Positions 43,965-54,989 of a DNA stretch of 64,000 bases are shown here, piece by piece. This DNA comes from Arctopsyche grandis. Lineage: Eukaryota > Arthropoda > Insecta > Trichoptera > Hydropsychidae. The position numbers and the translations under genes are program-made. The stretch spans positions 17,650,001-17,714,000 of the forward strand of contig NC_135365.1 in the NCBI RefSeq assembly GCF_051622035.1, in the 5' to 3' direction. Position 1 is the first letter of the stretch. The number at the start of each line of letters is the position of its first letter. Under the pieces are notes generated by a model. The model was not told where the DNA came from. It worked only from the letters and a program-made list of their open reading frames with translations, and made no database searches.

Positions 43965-45310
43965 GTGCAGCGGCTATGTTGAGGAAGTTCCCCGTAGCGG
44001 CTATGTTCTCGAAGTGGCTAGAGGTTGTGATCGAGAAATCTCGTCTCGAGATTTCTCGAGAATTCTCGAGAAATTTTGATTCTCGTTTCTTGAGAATATT
44101 TTATTGTGAAAATTCGAGATTCTCGTATCTCGAGAAATCGTTTATTAGAATCTCGAAAATATCGAGAATATTTTAAATTTATCACTACATGTTTTTTTTC
44201 AATAATTTGTATACTTGTTAACTCGTAAATAATTTTGTGAAGTATTGTAATATGTATAGATTTTCAGTATTTTTATTATTTGTCCGGTAAGTTATTATCC
44301 GGTCATCATATAAGTTACACATATACATATGAAATCGCACCATGTTAAAGTTACATATGTATATGTGCATGTAGGTACTAGTTACTAGTGGGAAGTATTC
44401 GGTTATGATATCACTAAAACGCTAGTGAAAATATATTTTCACTGACAATATGACCCCGCTTAACACACATTAAACAAATATTTTTGATTTATTATTTATT
44501 TATTCGTGTATTTGCTCCTTATGTATTAATCAATGTATATTCAATATTTTAATATGCATAGATGTTCAGTGTTTTTATTATTTGTCCGGTCACAAAAACA
44601 CGGGCAAAGCCGGGTGGCGAAACTGGGAATTTTATAAAATTCTTTGTTACATATTGTTATTTTTACTATTTTAAATTACTTTTATATATTTTTATTTTCT
44701 TTTCGTGCCTTCTTTTATAATATTTTTTTATATAATTTTACATTATTTTCTATTCAATGTTCTATTGTATCTCTCTATATCTTTCTTTCATCATGAATTT
44801 AATAAAGTTATAAACCCCTGATATAATATATGTAAATATGTGGTGTTTGTGTCCTTTTGATGTTGTCGATTTTATACCTATGATAAAAAAATCAATTCAT
44901 TAAAAAAAATTATACTTTCTCGAGAATTCTCGAGATTCGAAACAAAATAGAAAATCTCGAATTCTCGAGATTTAAATATTTCGAGAAAATAAGATTCTCA
45001 AATCTCAAAATTCAAATATTCCGAGAAAATCGAAATATTTGATTCTCGAATCTCGAGAATCAAAAAAAGTCGAGAAATCACAACCTCTAGAAGTGGCTAT
45101 GTTGAGGGAAGTCTCGAAGCAGCTATGTTGTTGAAGTTCTCGATGCGACTGGATCGGCCGTGTATCAGATCTCTGGAATCGGCTATGTTCTCGAGGCAGC
45201 TATGTTAAAGGAGTTCTTCCATGTTAGCGTAGTAGGGCGGTTGCTGCTTGAGGGTGATCTGATATGTGTCGGATCTTTGGATTCGGCTATGTTGTCGAGG
45301 CGGCTTGATC
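43965..45310 (+). repeat. Degenerate minisatellite, interrupted by a hAT element
   Basis: Units of about 26-33 bp built on CGGCTATGTTSWSGAAGTTC recur at 43970, 43998 and, after the 44019-45089 insertion, at 45097, 45122, 45180, 45200 and 45285. Variants include CAGCTATGTTGTTGAAG and CGGCTATGTTCTCGAGGC. One frame yields repeated AAML-like peptides, so it could be a relic of a repetitive coding region, but stops are frequent. Confidence 0.55.
44019..45089. mobile_element. hAT-type element with subterminal TCTCGAGA palindromes
   Basis: Begins TAGAGGTTGTGATCGAGAAA and ends TCGAGAAATCACAACCTCTA. Perfect 8-bp duplications GAAGTGGC flank it (44011-44018 and 45090-45097). Both subterminal regions (44030-44175 and 44915-45075) are packed with TCTCGAGA/TTCTCGAGAA motifs. 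Transposase-binding repeats of this kind are known near the ends of hAT elements. The centre is AT-rich, with a family T-like CACGGGCAAAGCCGGG near 44598-44613, and has no transposase frame. Confidence 0.88.
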
Positions 45311-45690
45311 TCGTGGTGTTGTTCACGCTACTTTATATATTGTTCGATTTGATTGGGATGAATCGGGATTCCTACAATACGTTAAGAGGTATGGAAAAAA
45401 CCGTGTGGTCACAACATTTTTGACTTTTCTAAGAGGAAAAAATCCCACTTCCGGCTAATTATATTTAATTATTTTTTTTATTTATTATCATCACATTGAT
45501 ACAAGGATTATACTTGAATTTTGTCGTGAAGAGCACACATATTTAAAGGGTCGAAAAAAATCTCGAGTTCGAATTTTCGCATGATCACAAAAATTCATAT
45601 ATTGTTACTACGTGCATAGATAAAATAAAAAAAACAGTTGGTAGTGTAGGGATATAGCACCACTTGTACCATACGAAACTTGGTCAGTGG
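45311..45690. other. Unassigned sequence
   Basis: TATTGTTACTACGTGCATAG (45600 on) also appears near 8594. Nothing else recognised. Confidence 0.35.
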
Positions 45691-45822
45691 CTATGTCCCC
45701 ACTACCGATATTTACGAATTTTTCCATAACCAGTTCCTAAATAGCAACCACAGGTTGCAATATGGGAACTGGATATGGAAAATTTGAAAATATCGGGTGT
45801 AGATATCGGTAGTGTGGATATA
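45685..45822. mobile_element. Palindromic MITE, about 135 bp
   Basis: GGCTATGTCCCCACTACCGA pairs with TATCGGTAGTGTGGATATAG; inside, CCATAACCAGTTCCTAAATA pairs with TATGGGAACTGGATATGG. No clean target duplication. Confidence 0.6.
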
Positions 45823-46092
45823 GTTAATGATATCACCTATTTCCCTCATCGAACTTAATCTGTACAAATTATATCATTGCATCCTGTTCTCGTACACGAA
45901 AGTCAGCCGTGGCCGAAATACTTCGTCCAGCTTACCCATAAAGGCGATTCGACTCGCTCCAGATGTGCAATCACGAGTACACGGGAAATTTCAATGAGCT
46001 ACGCAACTATGCATCAATCATAGAACACAAAGGAAGACCTCGACCCATAGATCTAGAATATACTAGATATGGCATTTCATACAAATTTCGTT

Positions 46093-46267
46093 GGAGATCT
46101 TATCGCCACTGACTGAGGGGTGCGGGGGGTTTAACTAGCGGAGGGAAGTTGGGAAAAACAAAGGTTTTTTTCCCTACGACGCAGCGGTCGGCGTTTTTTT
46201 CACTTCTCCCCCGCTAGCTAAACCCCCCGCACCCCTCAGTTAGTGACGAAAAGATGAAAAGATCTCC
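46093..46267. mobile_element. GC-rich foldback MITE
   Basis: CACTGACTGAGGGGTGCGGG...GGTTTAACTAGCGG pairs with CCGCTAGCTAAACCC...CCCGCACCCCTCAGTTAGTG. Pairing extends weakly outward to GGAGATCT (46093) and AGATCTCC (46260). No duplication could be assigned. Confidence 0.6.
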
Positions 46268-46343
46268 GCATATCTATCGACAAGATCTCCGCAATCGACC
46301 TTTCCTACTTAGAAGCTACTAACCTACTGAGAGAAAAGTGTGT

Positions 46344-46634
46344 ATGCGCCATGTATTTTGCATGCGCCAAAAGAGAGACCAGTATAAACCGTGAGGGCGG
46401 ATCTATGTATTATACATCTATGCCTCAACCCCGTTGGAATGGATCTCACCAGCCCAGCTACACGTTGCTCAATCAATACCTTTATAAACCAGCGCACCGT
46501 CCCCAGATGCCAGTGAGCTTCAGGAACTCGACCTGGCTCGTTCCAGCGAATCCCCTACCTACTTTGCTGTACATACAAATACACTTGTATTGATCGAGTA
46601 ATAAAGATCCTCTTCAAAATACAACTGAGTTTCC
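46344..46634 (+). other. LTR-like segment (uncertain)
   Basis: A TATA-like TTTATAAACC (46490) and a downstream GTAATAAAGATC poly(A)-like signal (46598) have LTR-like spacing, followed by ACAACTGAGTTTCCA. Neither TG...CA ends nor a target duplication could be fixed. It may be a solo LTR fragment or unrelated. Confidence 0.25.
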
Positions 46635-46769
46635 ATAGGCCGAAAAATGGTCCAAACCTTTAACCTGCCCTATATTGATATCTATCAATAGCATTTTAAG
46701 TCTACTGGGCTTCGTAAAATGAGAAAATGGCAAGAATATAATTAAAAATTCTTCGAAGGTACATGGTCG

Positions 46770-47150
46770 GGATTCTTATTGCGCGGAGTACTCGGCGCGT
46801 GTCACGTTTGACGTCTGATCGTGTCAGTGTCGGTCGACAGTCGTTTGGGGTCGGTCGCGTCGACTGCAGCGGTGATTACCGCGGCGGCAGCTGTTGAGCG
46901 GCCGCGACTCAGATGACACATAAGGTTCGTTTCCTCTCGACGCGTTCGTTTCCTCCTACTCCTCGCCCTGCACTCTCCTGGACCTGCTCTTCCACTCTTC
47001 CTTCTCACCCTTTTCTCTGTTCTCTCCAACCGCCACTTCTTTCTATACAGTCTACACACAGTTTCACAATTCCGTTCGTAAATGAGATCACCTCGTCTCC
47101 GGGTTTATTCCGTATGTACTGTCATACTTAACAGAACTACCTTCTGACTC
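46770..47150 (+). promoter_or_regulatory. Predicted promoter and 5' non-coding exon of the flippase gene
   Basis: A GC- and CpG-rich island in AT-rich surroundings. The initiator GTGTCAGTGT sets A+1 at 46826, and GGTCG at 46853-46857 is a DPE exactly at +28 to +32. No TATA box is needed in such promoters. It lies about 1.15 kb before the first coding exon, whose acceptor is at 47966. The donor of this 5' exon is not certain; TCC|GTATGT near 47112 and TTC|GTAAAT near 47078 are candidates. Confidence 0.5.
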
Positions 47151-47966
47151 ACATTTTTTTATCAGTTTATACGACTTTCTTCACATACTTTACATCTCGA
47201 ATATTTGTGACAATTTGCTGTCGCGTGCGTTCAAACATTTAAAAAAAGTTTTTCAAATATAACGAAATTTTTATATCGAAATTGAAATCACAAACTCGTA
47301 ACTCTTTTTGTATTTAAACTTGTTTTTGTAATTTTTTTTTAATAATCTCGTAAATTTATCAAGTCCGTAACTTGATTATAATGGTTTTATAGCGAAGCAA
47401 ATTCTGTACATGTTGATAAATATTGAGATTTACGCTGATACACGAATCTAAAAGTATGATTTTATACTATTGTACTAACGTTTTTTATCAAAAAGTTTGC
47501 TGTTGACATCATACAAAATTTTTTTGTGATTCAATTGTGGGGTATGTTAGAAATTTTATATTAATTTCTTGGAACACCCAAAGATATGTGAATTGAATCA
47601 ATATCAATAGATCTGTTTGTATATTATTTTAAATCTTATAGTCCAAGAAAATATAAAAAATATAATAAGAACTTAAATCTCTACCTATTAAGAATGTTTT
47701 TCAAGATGTAGTTTTTGTTTATTTTGAGATGTTTGCCTAATTATCTATATTTAAGATCTAAATAGTTATTTTCCATATTAAATGTTTTGTATGTGCTGTT
47801 TGGTATTGAAGAAAAAAGCTTTTCATAATGTGCAAAGCAAGAATTATTTTATTAAAAACTTTGGAAAAAGGAAATCTTTCCTGTTGTGTAAACATAATAA
47901 CATGTATTTTATGTTCAATATAATGTCTGAATTTGTGAAGTCAATTTGTTTATATTTTCCATATAG
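47151..47966 (+). other. Probable 5' UTR intron of the flippase gene
   Basis: AT-rich, without frames, ending in the acceptor TTTATATTTTCCATATAG at 47966. Confidence 0.45.
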
Positions 47967-47976
47967 ATGAGTAAGA

Positions 47977-48791
47977 ATGTCTTCTGCCGGGAGTGGAGAG
48001 AATGCCAAAACCCAGATAGGACTGTTGGAGGTGCCCGAACACACTTACCTATTTCCAAAAGTGAAAGGCCACGGTCGGTCTGTAAGCCATGGAGGAGCGC
48101 CGTCTCTTGGAAACAGCGCTTTGCCCGCCCCGGGGCGACACTCAGCCCTGCGGTCGGCGAGCAGAGGTCACCAACGGGCGTTTTCGCACGGTCAGATAGG
48201 TGAGGGTCCGAGCCGACCCGGCCACAGCAGGACCGGCAGCAAAACTGACTTCATCTTGCCGCCCGGTCACAGGGAACCTTCGGCTGCACCCAGCGGCCAA
48301 ACGGCACGGGGCTCAGCCAGGGGACATTCCCGGCAAGCGTCTCGGTCTGAATCCATCTACACATTGAGACGAACCTCGGGCCCACCGGTCTGGAGACGTG
48401 CCATCGGTTGGTTGCTGAGACGGCCGGTCTCTACGGAGGAGCGCCGCTACCGCACCGTCGTTCCCAATCATGTTGTGCCGGAGAAGACTCCCAAGAAGGA
48501 CCATCCGAATGGAAAGAGAGTTGACAATAAAGTGCGAACTACTAAATATACATTTTTATCGTTTATACCCAAAAATCTATTGGAGCAGTTTCATCGGGTT
48601 GCTAACTTGTATTTCATATTTATTGTGCTGTTAAACTGGTTCCCAGCTATAAATGCGTTCGGCAAAGAAATTGCAATGATACCCGTGTTATTTGTGTTAG
48701 GGGTGACTGCAGTCAAAGATTTGTTCGAAGATAGACGGAGATACTTATCCGACAATCGCATCAACAATTCCACCTGTCGAATTTACAAAAG
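47977..48791 (+). CDS. Class V P4-ATPase (ATP10-like phospholipid flippase), first coding exon
   Basis: Encodes the N-terminus of a P4-type ATPase, which moves phospholipids from the outer to the inner leaflet of the plasma or endosomal membrane with a CDC50 partner. Residues 1-180 are a long basic, Ser/Gly/His-rich tail ([32 protein letters not shown]), probably disordered and phosphorylated. The hallmark N-domain begins near residue 185: [20 protein letters not shown], then [20 protein letters not shown] (TM1, about 208-226) and [20 protein letters not shown] (TM2, about 231-248), then [35 protein letters not shown] is diagnostic of class V. The exon ends RIYK plus AG at the donor AAAAG|GTGAGT (48792), phase 2. 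The actuator, DKTGT and pump domains lie on later exons outside or unrecognised in the window. The start at 47977 (ATGTCTTCT) follows the acceptor at 47966; an ATG at 47967 is out of frame. Confidence 0.9.
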
Positions 48792-49838
48792 GTGAGTTTT
48801 CTATTTCATTCAATATATTTAACTGTGACTTAAAAGTTAGCAATCATTATGAGTGAATCTGAAGTTTTTGTCTGAAAAAAATATATGTAACGTAGCATAT
48901 TTTTATTGTTTGTAGAAGTATTCATAATTCTAGACGCACGATATCAAAACTTGAGTGTTAAATAATAATGAGTATTTGCTCTCATAAAGTTTTATCTCTA
49001 TATAAAACATTGAAAATATGCACTACTATAATGTTGAATTCAATTTCAGTTTCAATTTTCTTCAATAATTGTAAACAATCGATTATTTAATTAGTGCTTA
49101 TTTTCCTATTGGTAATAAACACAGGAAAATATTTGTATTTTCGGTTTTTCTATGTACGCAATTGTCGGTCCAGTTTTATCTTAATTTTTCTACTAAAAAT
49201 TGTACAAAGTGGTACCAATATACTGGTCAAATTAATTTTATTGAATACATCAACTTGGATACAGATAAAGTGCTAGTTTGTCAATTTTGCTTTTTATAAA
49301 AATTTTCTTGAATTTATTGTTACTATGATATAATACATAAGACCAGGACCTCTAGGTCAACTAGGGCAACTGATAGTTTAGCCCCTCCCCCATTTTAAAA
49401 ATTTAAAACCATAGAAAGAACTTTTTAAAAAATATATGTATACAGGTTTTTCACTCCAAATTGAATTCTTGATTTCAAATTAAACCTTTTTTCCTTTCAA
49501 AAGGGTCAATTTGGATTTAAAAAACCTATATCACAAAAGTTAAAGTTAAAAAACCTATTTTTTAATACTTATATACATATTTTCTTAGAAAAATTATTTC
49601 ACAAAAGCTTTTCAGACTATTTCAGAATAATCTTTTTTATATGTACATACATACAAGTTATGTATTTTTTCTGACAAAGTCTAAATTTGTGGTCCCTAAA
49701 ATTGTGAGATCCATTGCAGATGCCCCTACTCCCCCCCCCCCTTGTATTATGGCCTGTATAGGACTAACCATGACTGATATAAGAGTTATGTACATATGTT
49801 GTAGGATTTTATGAGATTTCATATATAATATATTATAG
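48792..49838 (+). other. Start of the flippase first coding intron
   Basis: Begins GTGAGT. AT-rich, with a poly-C tract at 49731-49741 and a possible decayed element around 49345-49740 (GACCTCTAGGTCAACTAGGG ... GGCCTGTATAGGACTAACC). No second coding exon of the flippase was recognised between here and 64000, so this intron may exceed 15 kb. Confidence 0.45.
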
Positions 49839-50199
49839 AACTGGCGTGCCGCGAAAACCTCCCTGTTTTTATCGCACAGCCTTACTTACGTGTGCGCAAG
49901 CAGGATACAAGGGGTAAATGGATTATTGCGCAAATTGCGATCGCACTCATGACAATCATTGCCACAAAAATGCACTTGAGTTCTCGTTACATATTTCGCA
50001 TGATATGTATTTTGATTGATGGAGTTTTTAGGTGCCAGATGTTCCGTGATCGCGATTTTAGTGACGTGCGCGAGATCGTTTTTTGTGGAATACTCACCGA
50101 ATCGATACCAAGGGGTAGTTGACGTCATACCTAATCCCCTTGTATCTTAAGTAAATAAGACTGCGACAATAAAAGGGACATTTTTACGGCACGCCACTG
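49839..50199. mobile_element. Family E hAT-type MITE, copy 2
   Basis: AACTGGCGTGCCGCGAAAAC ... TTTTTACGGCACGCCACTG, flanked by perfect 8-bp duplications TATTATAG (49831-49838 and 50200-50207). It shares GCGCAAGCAGGATACA with copy 1 at 34110-34280. Confidence 0.8.
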
Positions 50200-50330
50200 T
50201 ATTATAGATATCGTTATGGATATTTACATCTTGATATTTATACAATGTTACATTCAGTATGTGCTTTTACTCGTTTAACAATATAATACCGCTACCCTTT
50301 GACCGAATTGAGATAACATTCTATCGATTA

Positions 50331-50551
50331 CACTGGGCAACAAAAAAAAAAATACCAGAGTGGAGACCAGCCAAGACCGCAAAAGCTAAAAAACTGTAAA
50401 AATCACGGATTTTTTTAAACGCTCATATCTCGTAAACGATCACCCACCAACAAAAATCAATATCATATTCCAATTCAGCGGGTCAAACTTAGTAAAGATT
50501 GGCTGGTCTCCGCTCTGGTAACTCAAAAACGTGATTTTTTGTTGCTCAGTG
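50331..50551. mobile_element. Family F element, 221 bp, with TTA duplication
   Basis: CACTGGGCAACAAAAAA ... TTTTTTGTTGCTCAGTG, flanked by TTA (50328-50330 and 50552-50554). Inner repeats TGGAGACCAGCCAAG and TTGGCTGGTCTCCGCTCTGG also mirror each other. The interior recurs at 16750-16960. The TTA duplication suits PIF/Harbinger; the class remains open. Confidence 0.7.
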
Positions 50552-51794
50552 TTATCAATGCATTGCACAATTCGCTCCACGAAAAAATAAATTTCTGAAG
50601 TGAAATAACGGCTGAAAGATATTTTTTCATCGGCGATGAACATTTGAGAATTTATATGGCCGTTTCCCACGATTGAACCGTGTCGATTTGATTTTTTTTA
50701 ATCGCATTACGAATCGTTTTTGACAGATTTTGTTCGGCAGTGAAAATCCAAGAACGACAAGATTGTATTTGAAGCAATGCCTTATATAATCCTGCAAACT
50801 CCAAAAAGCACCAGAATTTTTTTTGACCGACTGATCGATTACTGTCCGAATATAAGTTAGTCTTCCCATGGTTTATTTAAGATTTCGTTGATGGATTTTT
50901 ACCTTTCAGCTGTTCATAATATATGTAGTCAGGTCGACATTCATTATTTGAATGCTTTTTGTGGTCGCGTGTTGGCGTGAGCTGCACGCCCTAGTTTATA
51001 CAGACGATGGTTCCCTTTGGCAAATATCAATTCTGTACACTGAAACGGTGCAAAACTGATTAACTCAACAACCAATTTTGTGTATATAGTATTAAAAATT
51101 GATAGCACTTATACGGGCACAAAATAGCAGCACGAGATTGTTTTATTATGCGGCAGTTTGAACTTTCAAACACAGCGGTGGTCTACATACGTTTTAGCTA
51201 CCGAAGATTTTCTGTCAATTGAGCTGATTTGATTACTTTTAGTCCAAAAGCTTCCTTCAACTGCTTTATCCATCATTGATTTGCCTTTTCTTCTCCGTCC
51301 TTCCATATTTTCTTCCGGTTATAGAAAACCGATGATAGAAAATATGTTTACTAGGCAAGTTGATACTAACTGCTTTCTGGAATGTAGCATAATTGGGATA
51401 GCTTATTTTCCAAATTATCAAAAATGTCGTTTTTGAATTCGAAGAAGCACGCTCAGTGGTTGATTGAGACAAAATAATAACTACCAGGTCAGCGGGTCAA
51501 CAATTGCTGACCGGTGCTGTACCAGCCGAAAAAAATGCCGTCATATAACTGATTTACGAAATCATAATAATATACATCTTCTTTATTGCGTGCTTGATTT
51601 CCTGCCTAACTACATACTAAACCGTATCAATCATTTATACCATGTATTTGTTGTAATGAAGTATTCCCATGAATCGTTTTTCTCTATTGGTTAAAAATAT
51701 TAAAATGCAGCAATATTGTTGGATAATTGAGTCAGATAACTGTGACTAGAAACGGTTGATCTGCATTTTACAATCCTACAAATCACTGAGAACC
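50552..51794. other. Unassigned sequence
   Basis: Mixed composition around 50880-51180 without a convincing frame. Nothing assigned. Confidence 0.35.
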
Positions 51795-51885
51795 TACCAC
51801 CTCTCAGCTACTCTCAGCTACATCACAGCTGGAGTCTACCTAGGCAAGCCGTGCCGTACGATTCAGTGTGTTTGCACCTTGAGAG
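51795..51885. mobile_element. Family D MITE, right-end fragment
   Basis: CACAGCTGGAGTCTACCTAG, GCCGTGCCGTACGATTCAGT and GTGTTTGCACCTT match the right end of other copies. Confidence 0.5.
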
Positions 51886-51888
51886 TCA

Positions 51889-52666
51889 GGCCGCGTCGAG
51901 GCCAAATCGGGTGACTTGCGAATGACTTCGTTGACCAAGCGCAGTTTCTCGTGGTCACTCTTGGTCACCCAACTCGGGCAACTAGAAGCGCTCAAAAATC
52001 CGCTCACTGATACCTTTTAAGAGTTTTTAATACTTAACGATAGTCACACGTGTTCATAGTTTTTTCTCTATGTATTCGCTGGCAACTAATCACCAAGTAT
52101 GGCACCCCTCAATACAACGCTATACATTTTAAAGCAATAACCAGCAGAATTGACTAGTGGCTAGCACATAATGCTTTGAAGAGAGTAGTCACGGGTCCAA
52201 ATCCCACTGGTTTCTGCTGGCCAGATCTTGGATTTGTGACTCCAGGTCGATTGTTTCCTATCAGAGTTAGACAATTTATCTGATTTTCATTGAAACGGTT
52301 CCAACAAATTGGCAACGTTACCCATTTTCTCGCAAATTCTTGAGTTTTCAGCAATTTTGAATTTCGTTGAATTGTATAAAATGATGCAAATTTACAAATT
52401 TTACTATAAATGTCTCTATGGTTGTTAATTGATATGTATTTATGAACTTTGTATAATATTTGTTTCAAATGTTCAATGTTCCTGACCAGGAAGGCTCATT
52501 GGGGCTACCTGTTAGGCCTTCCTGGTATAAATAAAAAAATAAAATCACCGTGACAACACCGAACTCGGGCAACCGGTGAGTTACCTAGTGTAGCATGCTC
52601 CATACAACTGCATACATTTGATCTGGTCGCGCAAAAAAGTCACCCGTTATGGCTTGCCTCGTAGCA
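51889..52666. mobile_element. Inverted-repeat element hosting a SINE (tentative)
   Basis: CAGGCCGCGTCGAGGCCA at the left and TGGCTTGCCTCGTAGCAGGGC at the right are imperfect inverted repeats. Related inner sequence (CGGGTGACTTGCG...; CACCCAACTCGGGCAACT; ACCGAACTCGGGCAACCGG) lies on both sides of the SINE at 52141-52545. No target duplication was confirmed. Confidence 0.35.
52141..52545 (+). mobile_element. SINE family S, copy 4
   Basis: The head CCAGCAGAATTGACTAGTGG is diverged and the B box is degenerate (GGGTCCAAATCCC). The body keeps GATTTGTGACTCCAGGTCGA and CCTATCAGAGTTAGAC. The 3' hairpin ACCAGGAAGGC...GGCCTTCCTGGT (52485-52528) and an A-rich tail are intact. Confidence 0.8.
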
Positions 52667-52961
52667 GGGCGCAAACCCAGAGTGAAACGCAGTATGTGAT
52701 TTTTTTTTTTAGATAGTTTTGCACATTTAAAAAAACGCTAGCACGCCTGATCTATGCTATGGTAATTCAGGCTGAAAATCACTCGCTGAAATGCTTTAGA
52801 TGGTATTTTATCCTTATATTGACAATGACATATTTGAAGAAATGTAAGGAAACTCGTCAAAATAATAAGATCATACGAATTAACGATGACATAAGGATAC
52901 GCCCATCACATCTGGAGTCGACCTAGGCAAGCCTCGCCGTACGATTCAGTGTGTCAGCACT
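52656..52961. mobile_element. Family D MITE, copy
   Basis: AGGGCGCAAACCCAGAGTG, AGATAGTTTTGCACATTTAA, GCACGCCTGATCTATGCTAT, AAGATCATACGAATTAACGA and CGTACGATTCAGTGTGTCAG follow the family order. The TWA duplication is not clear. Confidence 0.6.
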
Positions 52962-54112
52962 TTAAGAGCTTAAACGATTTTAAGTCAAAAGAGGGATCTG
53001 TATTCGTGCCGACTGTTAGCAATTGAACTAGTCGCGTTTTTGAAATGAAGCAAAGACAGTTTGAAGTGGATTCACGAAGCTCTTCACTTATTTAATGACA
53101 CAATTAAAAATCAATTTATAAGATGATTTCATTGAACGTTACGCGTAAATAAATATTCGATAATTTACCTCACTTAAAGCTATTTATATCATAAGATAAT
53201 TCGCCCCAGCCAATACTGTTAATACCGATATATAATACATATATACATATAATATCTAATCTCTTCACCCTCTCGGCATTTTTTTTTATTATTATTTTGA
53301 GGATGTATGCTTATCTGATAGACGTAGTGGTTATTGATTAGCTCATGTCGGTATTGACATTTTGAATACTAGGAAATTTGTCATTGTTTATCGTTATTGT
53401 ATGTATGGGTATGACACCGATTTGCCCATCCCGTGTCGCGTGATTGTAATGCGATATGTATTACATACATATATATAATATATATTTTCAGACGTACAAT
53501 TGTTTCCAGAACAATTCCATTGTAAATTTATATCTATTACCCTTGGACGATTTTGATTCCGACCTTTGCTGTGCTGTGAAATCGGCTGGAATAAATCGGA
53601 TCAGAAATACTTGGTATGGATATTACGCCGTATTGTGTATATTATTCTCTGGATAGCTTCTTCTTCGCCGAACATTAACTTTTGTATACTGAAATTAACG
53701 ATCGGTTTATTGAATATAATGGGTTTTTTTTGCTTAAATTATACATAATTTTCAATAATTCGTCGCTGAATACTCGGTGCATAGAATTTTCGTATGGAAA
53801 ATCATTGTATTATATAAATGTATGATATTGCTTCCGTTCATTTTTACCATATGGTAAAAATTCAAGTGAGTATTACGCAGCGTATGTGTGTGTGTGTGTG
53901 TGTGTGTGTGTTTGTATTGCTTGCATCACACATGCACTTGATTCCGCATTTCACAATGTATTATACATTAGGGATTGTAAAATTGTGTGTTGAAAATTAT
54001 AATTAGAGTTTCTTATATGATGTATGCCTGTTTTATTTCATGAAGGCATGCTTTATATCACGATTCGTACTAGTATTATCATCCGTAAAAGTCTCCATGT
54101 ATCATTAGTCTA
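52962..54112. other. Unassigned sequence with a TG microsatellite
   Basis: (TG)n at 53885-53911. No gene recognised; short frames here lack homology and splice support. Confidence 0.4.
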
Positions 54113-54115
54113 TAA

Positions 54116-54432
54116 GGGCGAAAGCACACTGAGTGGTACGGAACGTCATGTCCTTGGCTCCCCGCCGTAACAGGGTGTATTCCCCAAACCGAATTCGGGT
54201 ATAGTTGCACGTGCAACGTGAATGTTTCTGTTTCTCCTGCATTTCTTCAAATATGAGATTCAACATTATCCATCACTGTCAAGCAAGGATAAAATATCAC
54301 CGAAAACACTCCAGGGGTGATTTTTGGTGTACCTGTGTATTTCTGTGTACCATGTATGTGGGCTAAGGGTGCTACGTTGTTAAAGTATCGAAAAAAAACA
54401 CGTACCACGTACGATTCAGTGTGATTTCGCCC
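54116..54432. mobile_element. Family D MITE, well-preserved copy
   Basis: GGGCGAAAGCACACTG ... CAGTGTGATTTCGCCC flanked by TAA (54113-54115 and 54433-54435). Contains CATTTCTTCAAATATGAG and GATAAAATATCACCGAAAAC. Confidence 0.8.
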
Positions 54433-54912
54433 TAATACAATTCCAATGAGAATATGAGAAGGAACATGTTATTTTATTCGAATTTGAACATAATTGTTCA
54501 TTTATTTCGTTTTTATTTGAATATATGCGTTTTTCATTCGAAGTCGTTCGCCTAGCTTTATGCTGTTCATTTTCTGCAAGAATACAGGGATAAAAGTGAA
54601 ATGCTGCTGGTATATTGGTCATTACAGCATTTTAGCTCGCTATTTATTAATGGGGAACTAAAAACTTTCATTATGTATCATAAAACTACAGTCAATATAT
54701 TTCTGCTCTTAAACTTGCTAGCAGCATCCATTGGGATGGCTTGATAATAAAATTACGCTCCCTGTCATACATAATTTTAGAATAAACTTGAATATTATTA
54801 AATTTAAAACCCGTTTCGCATCACAACTATGCACAAAATCTGAAACATACCACAGCAATATATTTTAATTGAAATATATGTTCCATTTTTGCTCACCCTT
54901 GTGAAGTCATAA
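54433..54912. other. Unassigned AT-rich sequence
   Basis: Nothing recognised. Confidence 0.4.
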
Positions 54913-54974
54913 CCAGAGATTGGCGGACAAGTTTCTTATGCCCACAAAAAAGAAACTTGTTCGCAGATCTCTGG
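54913..54974. repeat. Hairpin, 62 bp
   Basis: CCAGAGATTGGCGGACAAGT pairs with ACTTGTTCGCAGATCTCTGG with two mismatches and a short loop. It is probably a minimal foldback element. Confidence 0.55.
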
Positions 54975-54989
54975 TCAAATCTAGACTTA

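Noticed and set aside
45160-45423. 87-codon frame within the minisatellite
   Set aside because: Its composition follows the repeat units, and there are no domain or splice signals.
46344-46634. Complete solo LTR
   Set aside because: TATA-like and poly(A)-like signals are present, but no TG...CA ends or target duplication; kept only as an uncertain segment.
47967-48203. Alternative start of the flippase exon at 47967
   Set aside because: This ATG is in another frame, which stops after 78 codons; the frame from 47977 carries the P4-ATPase domain.
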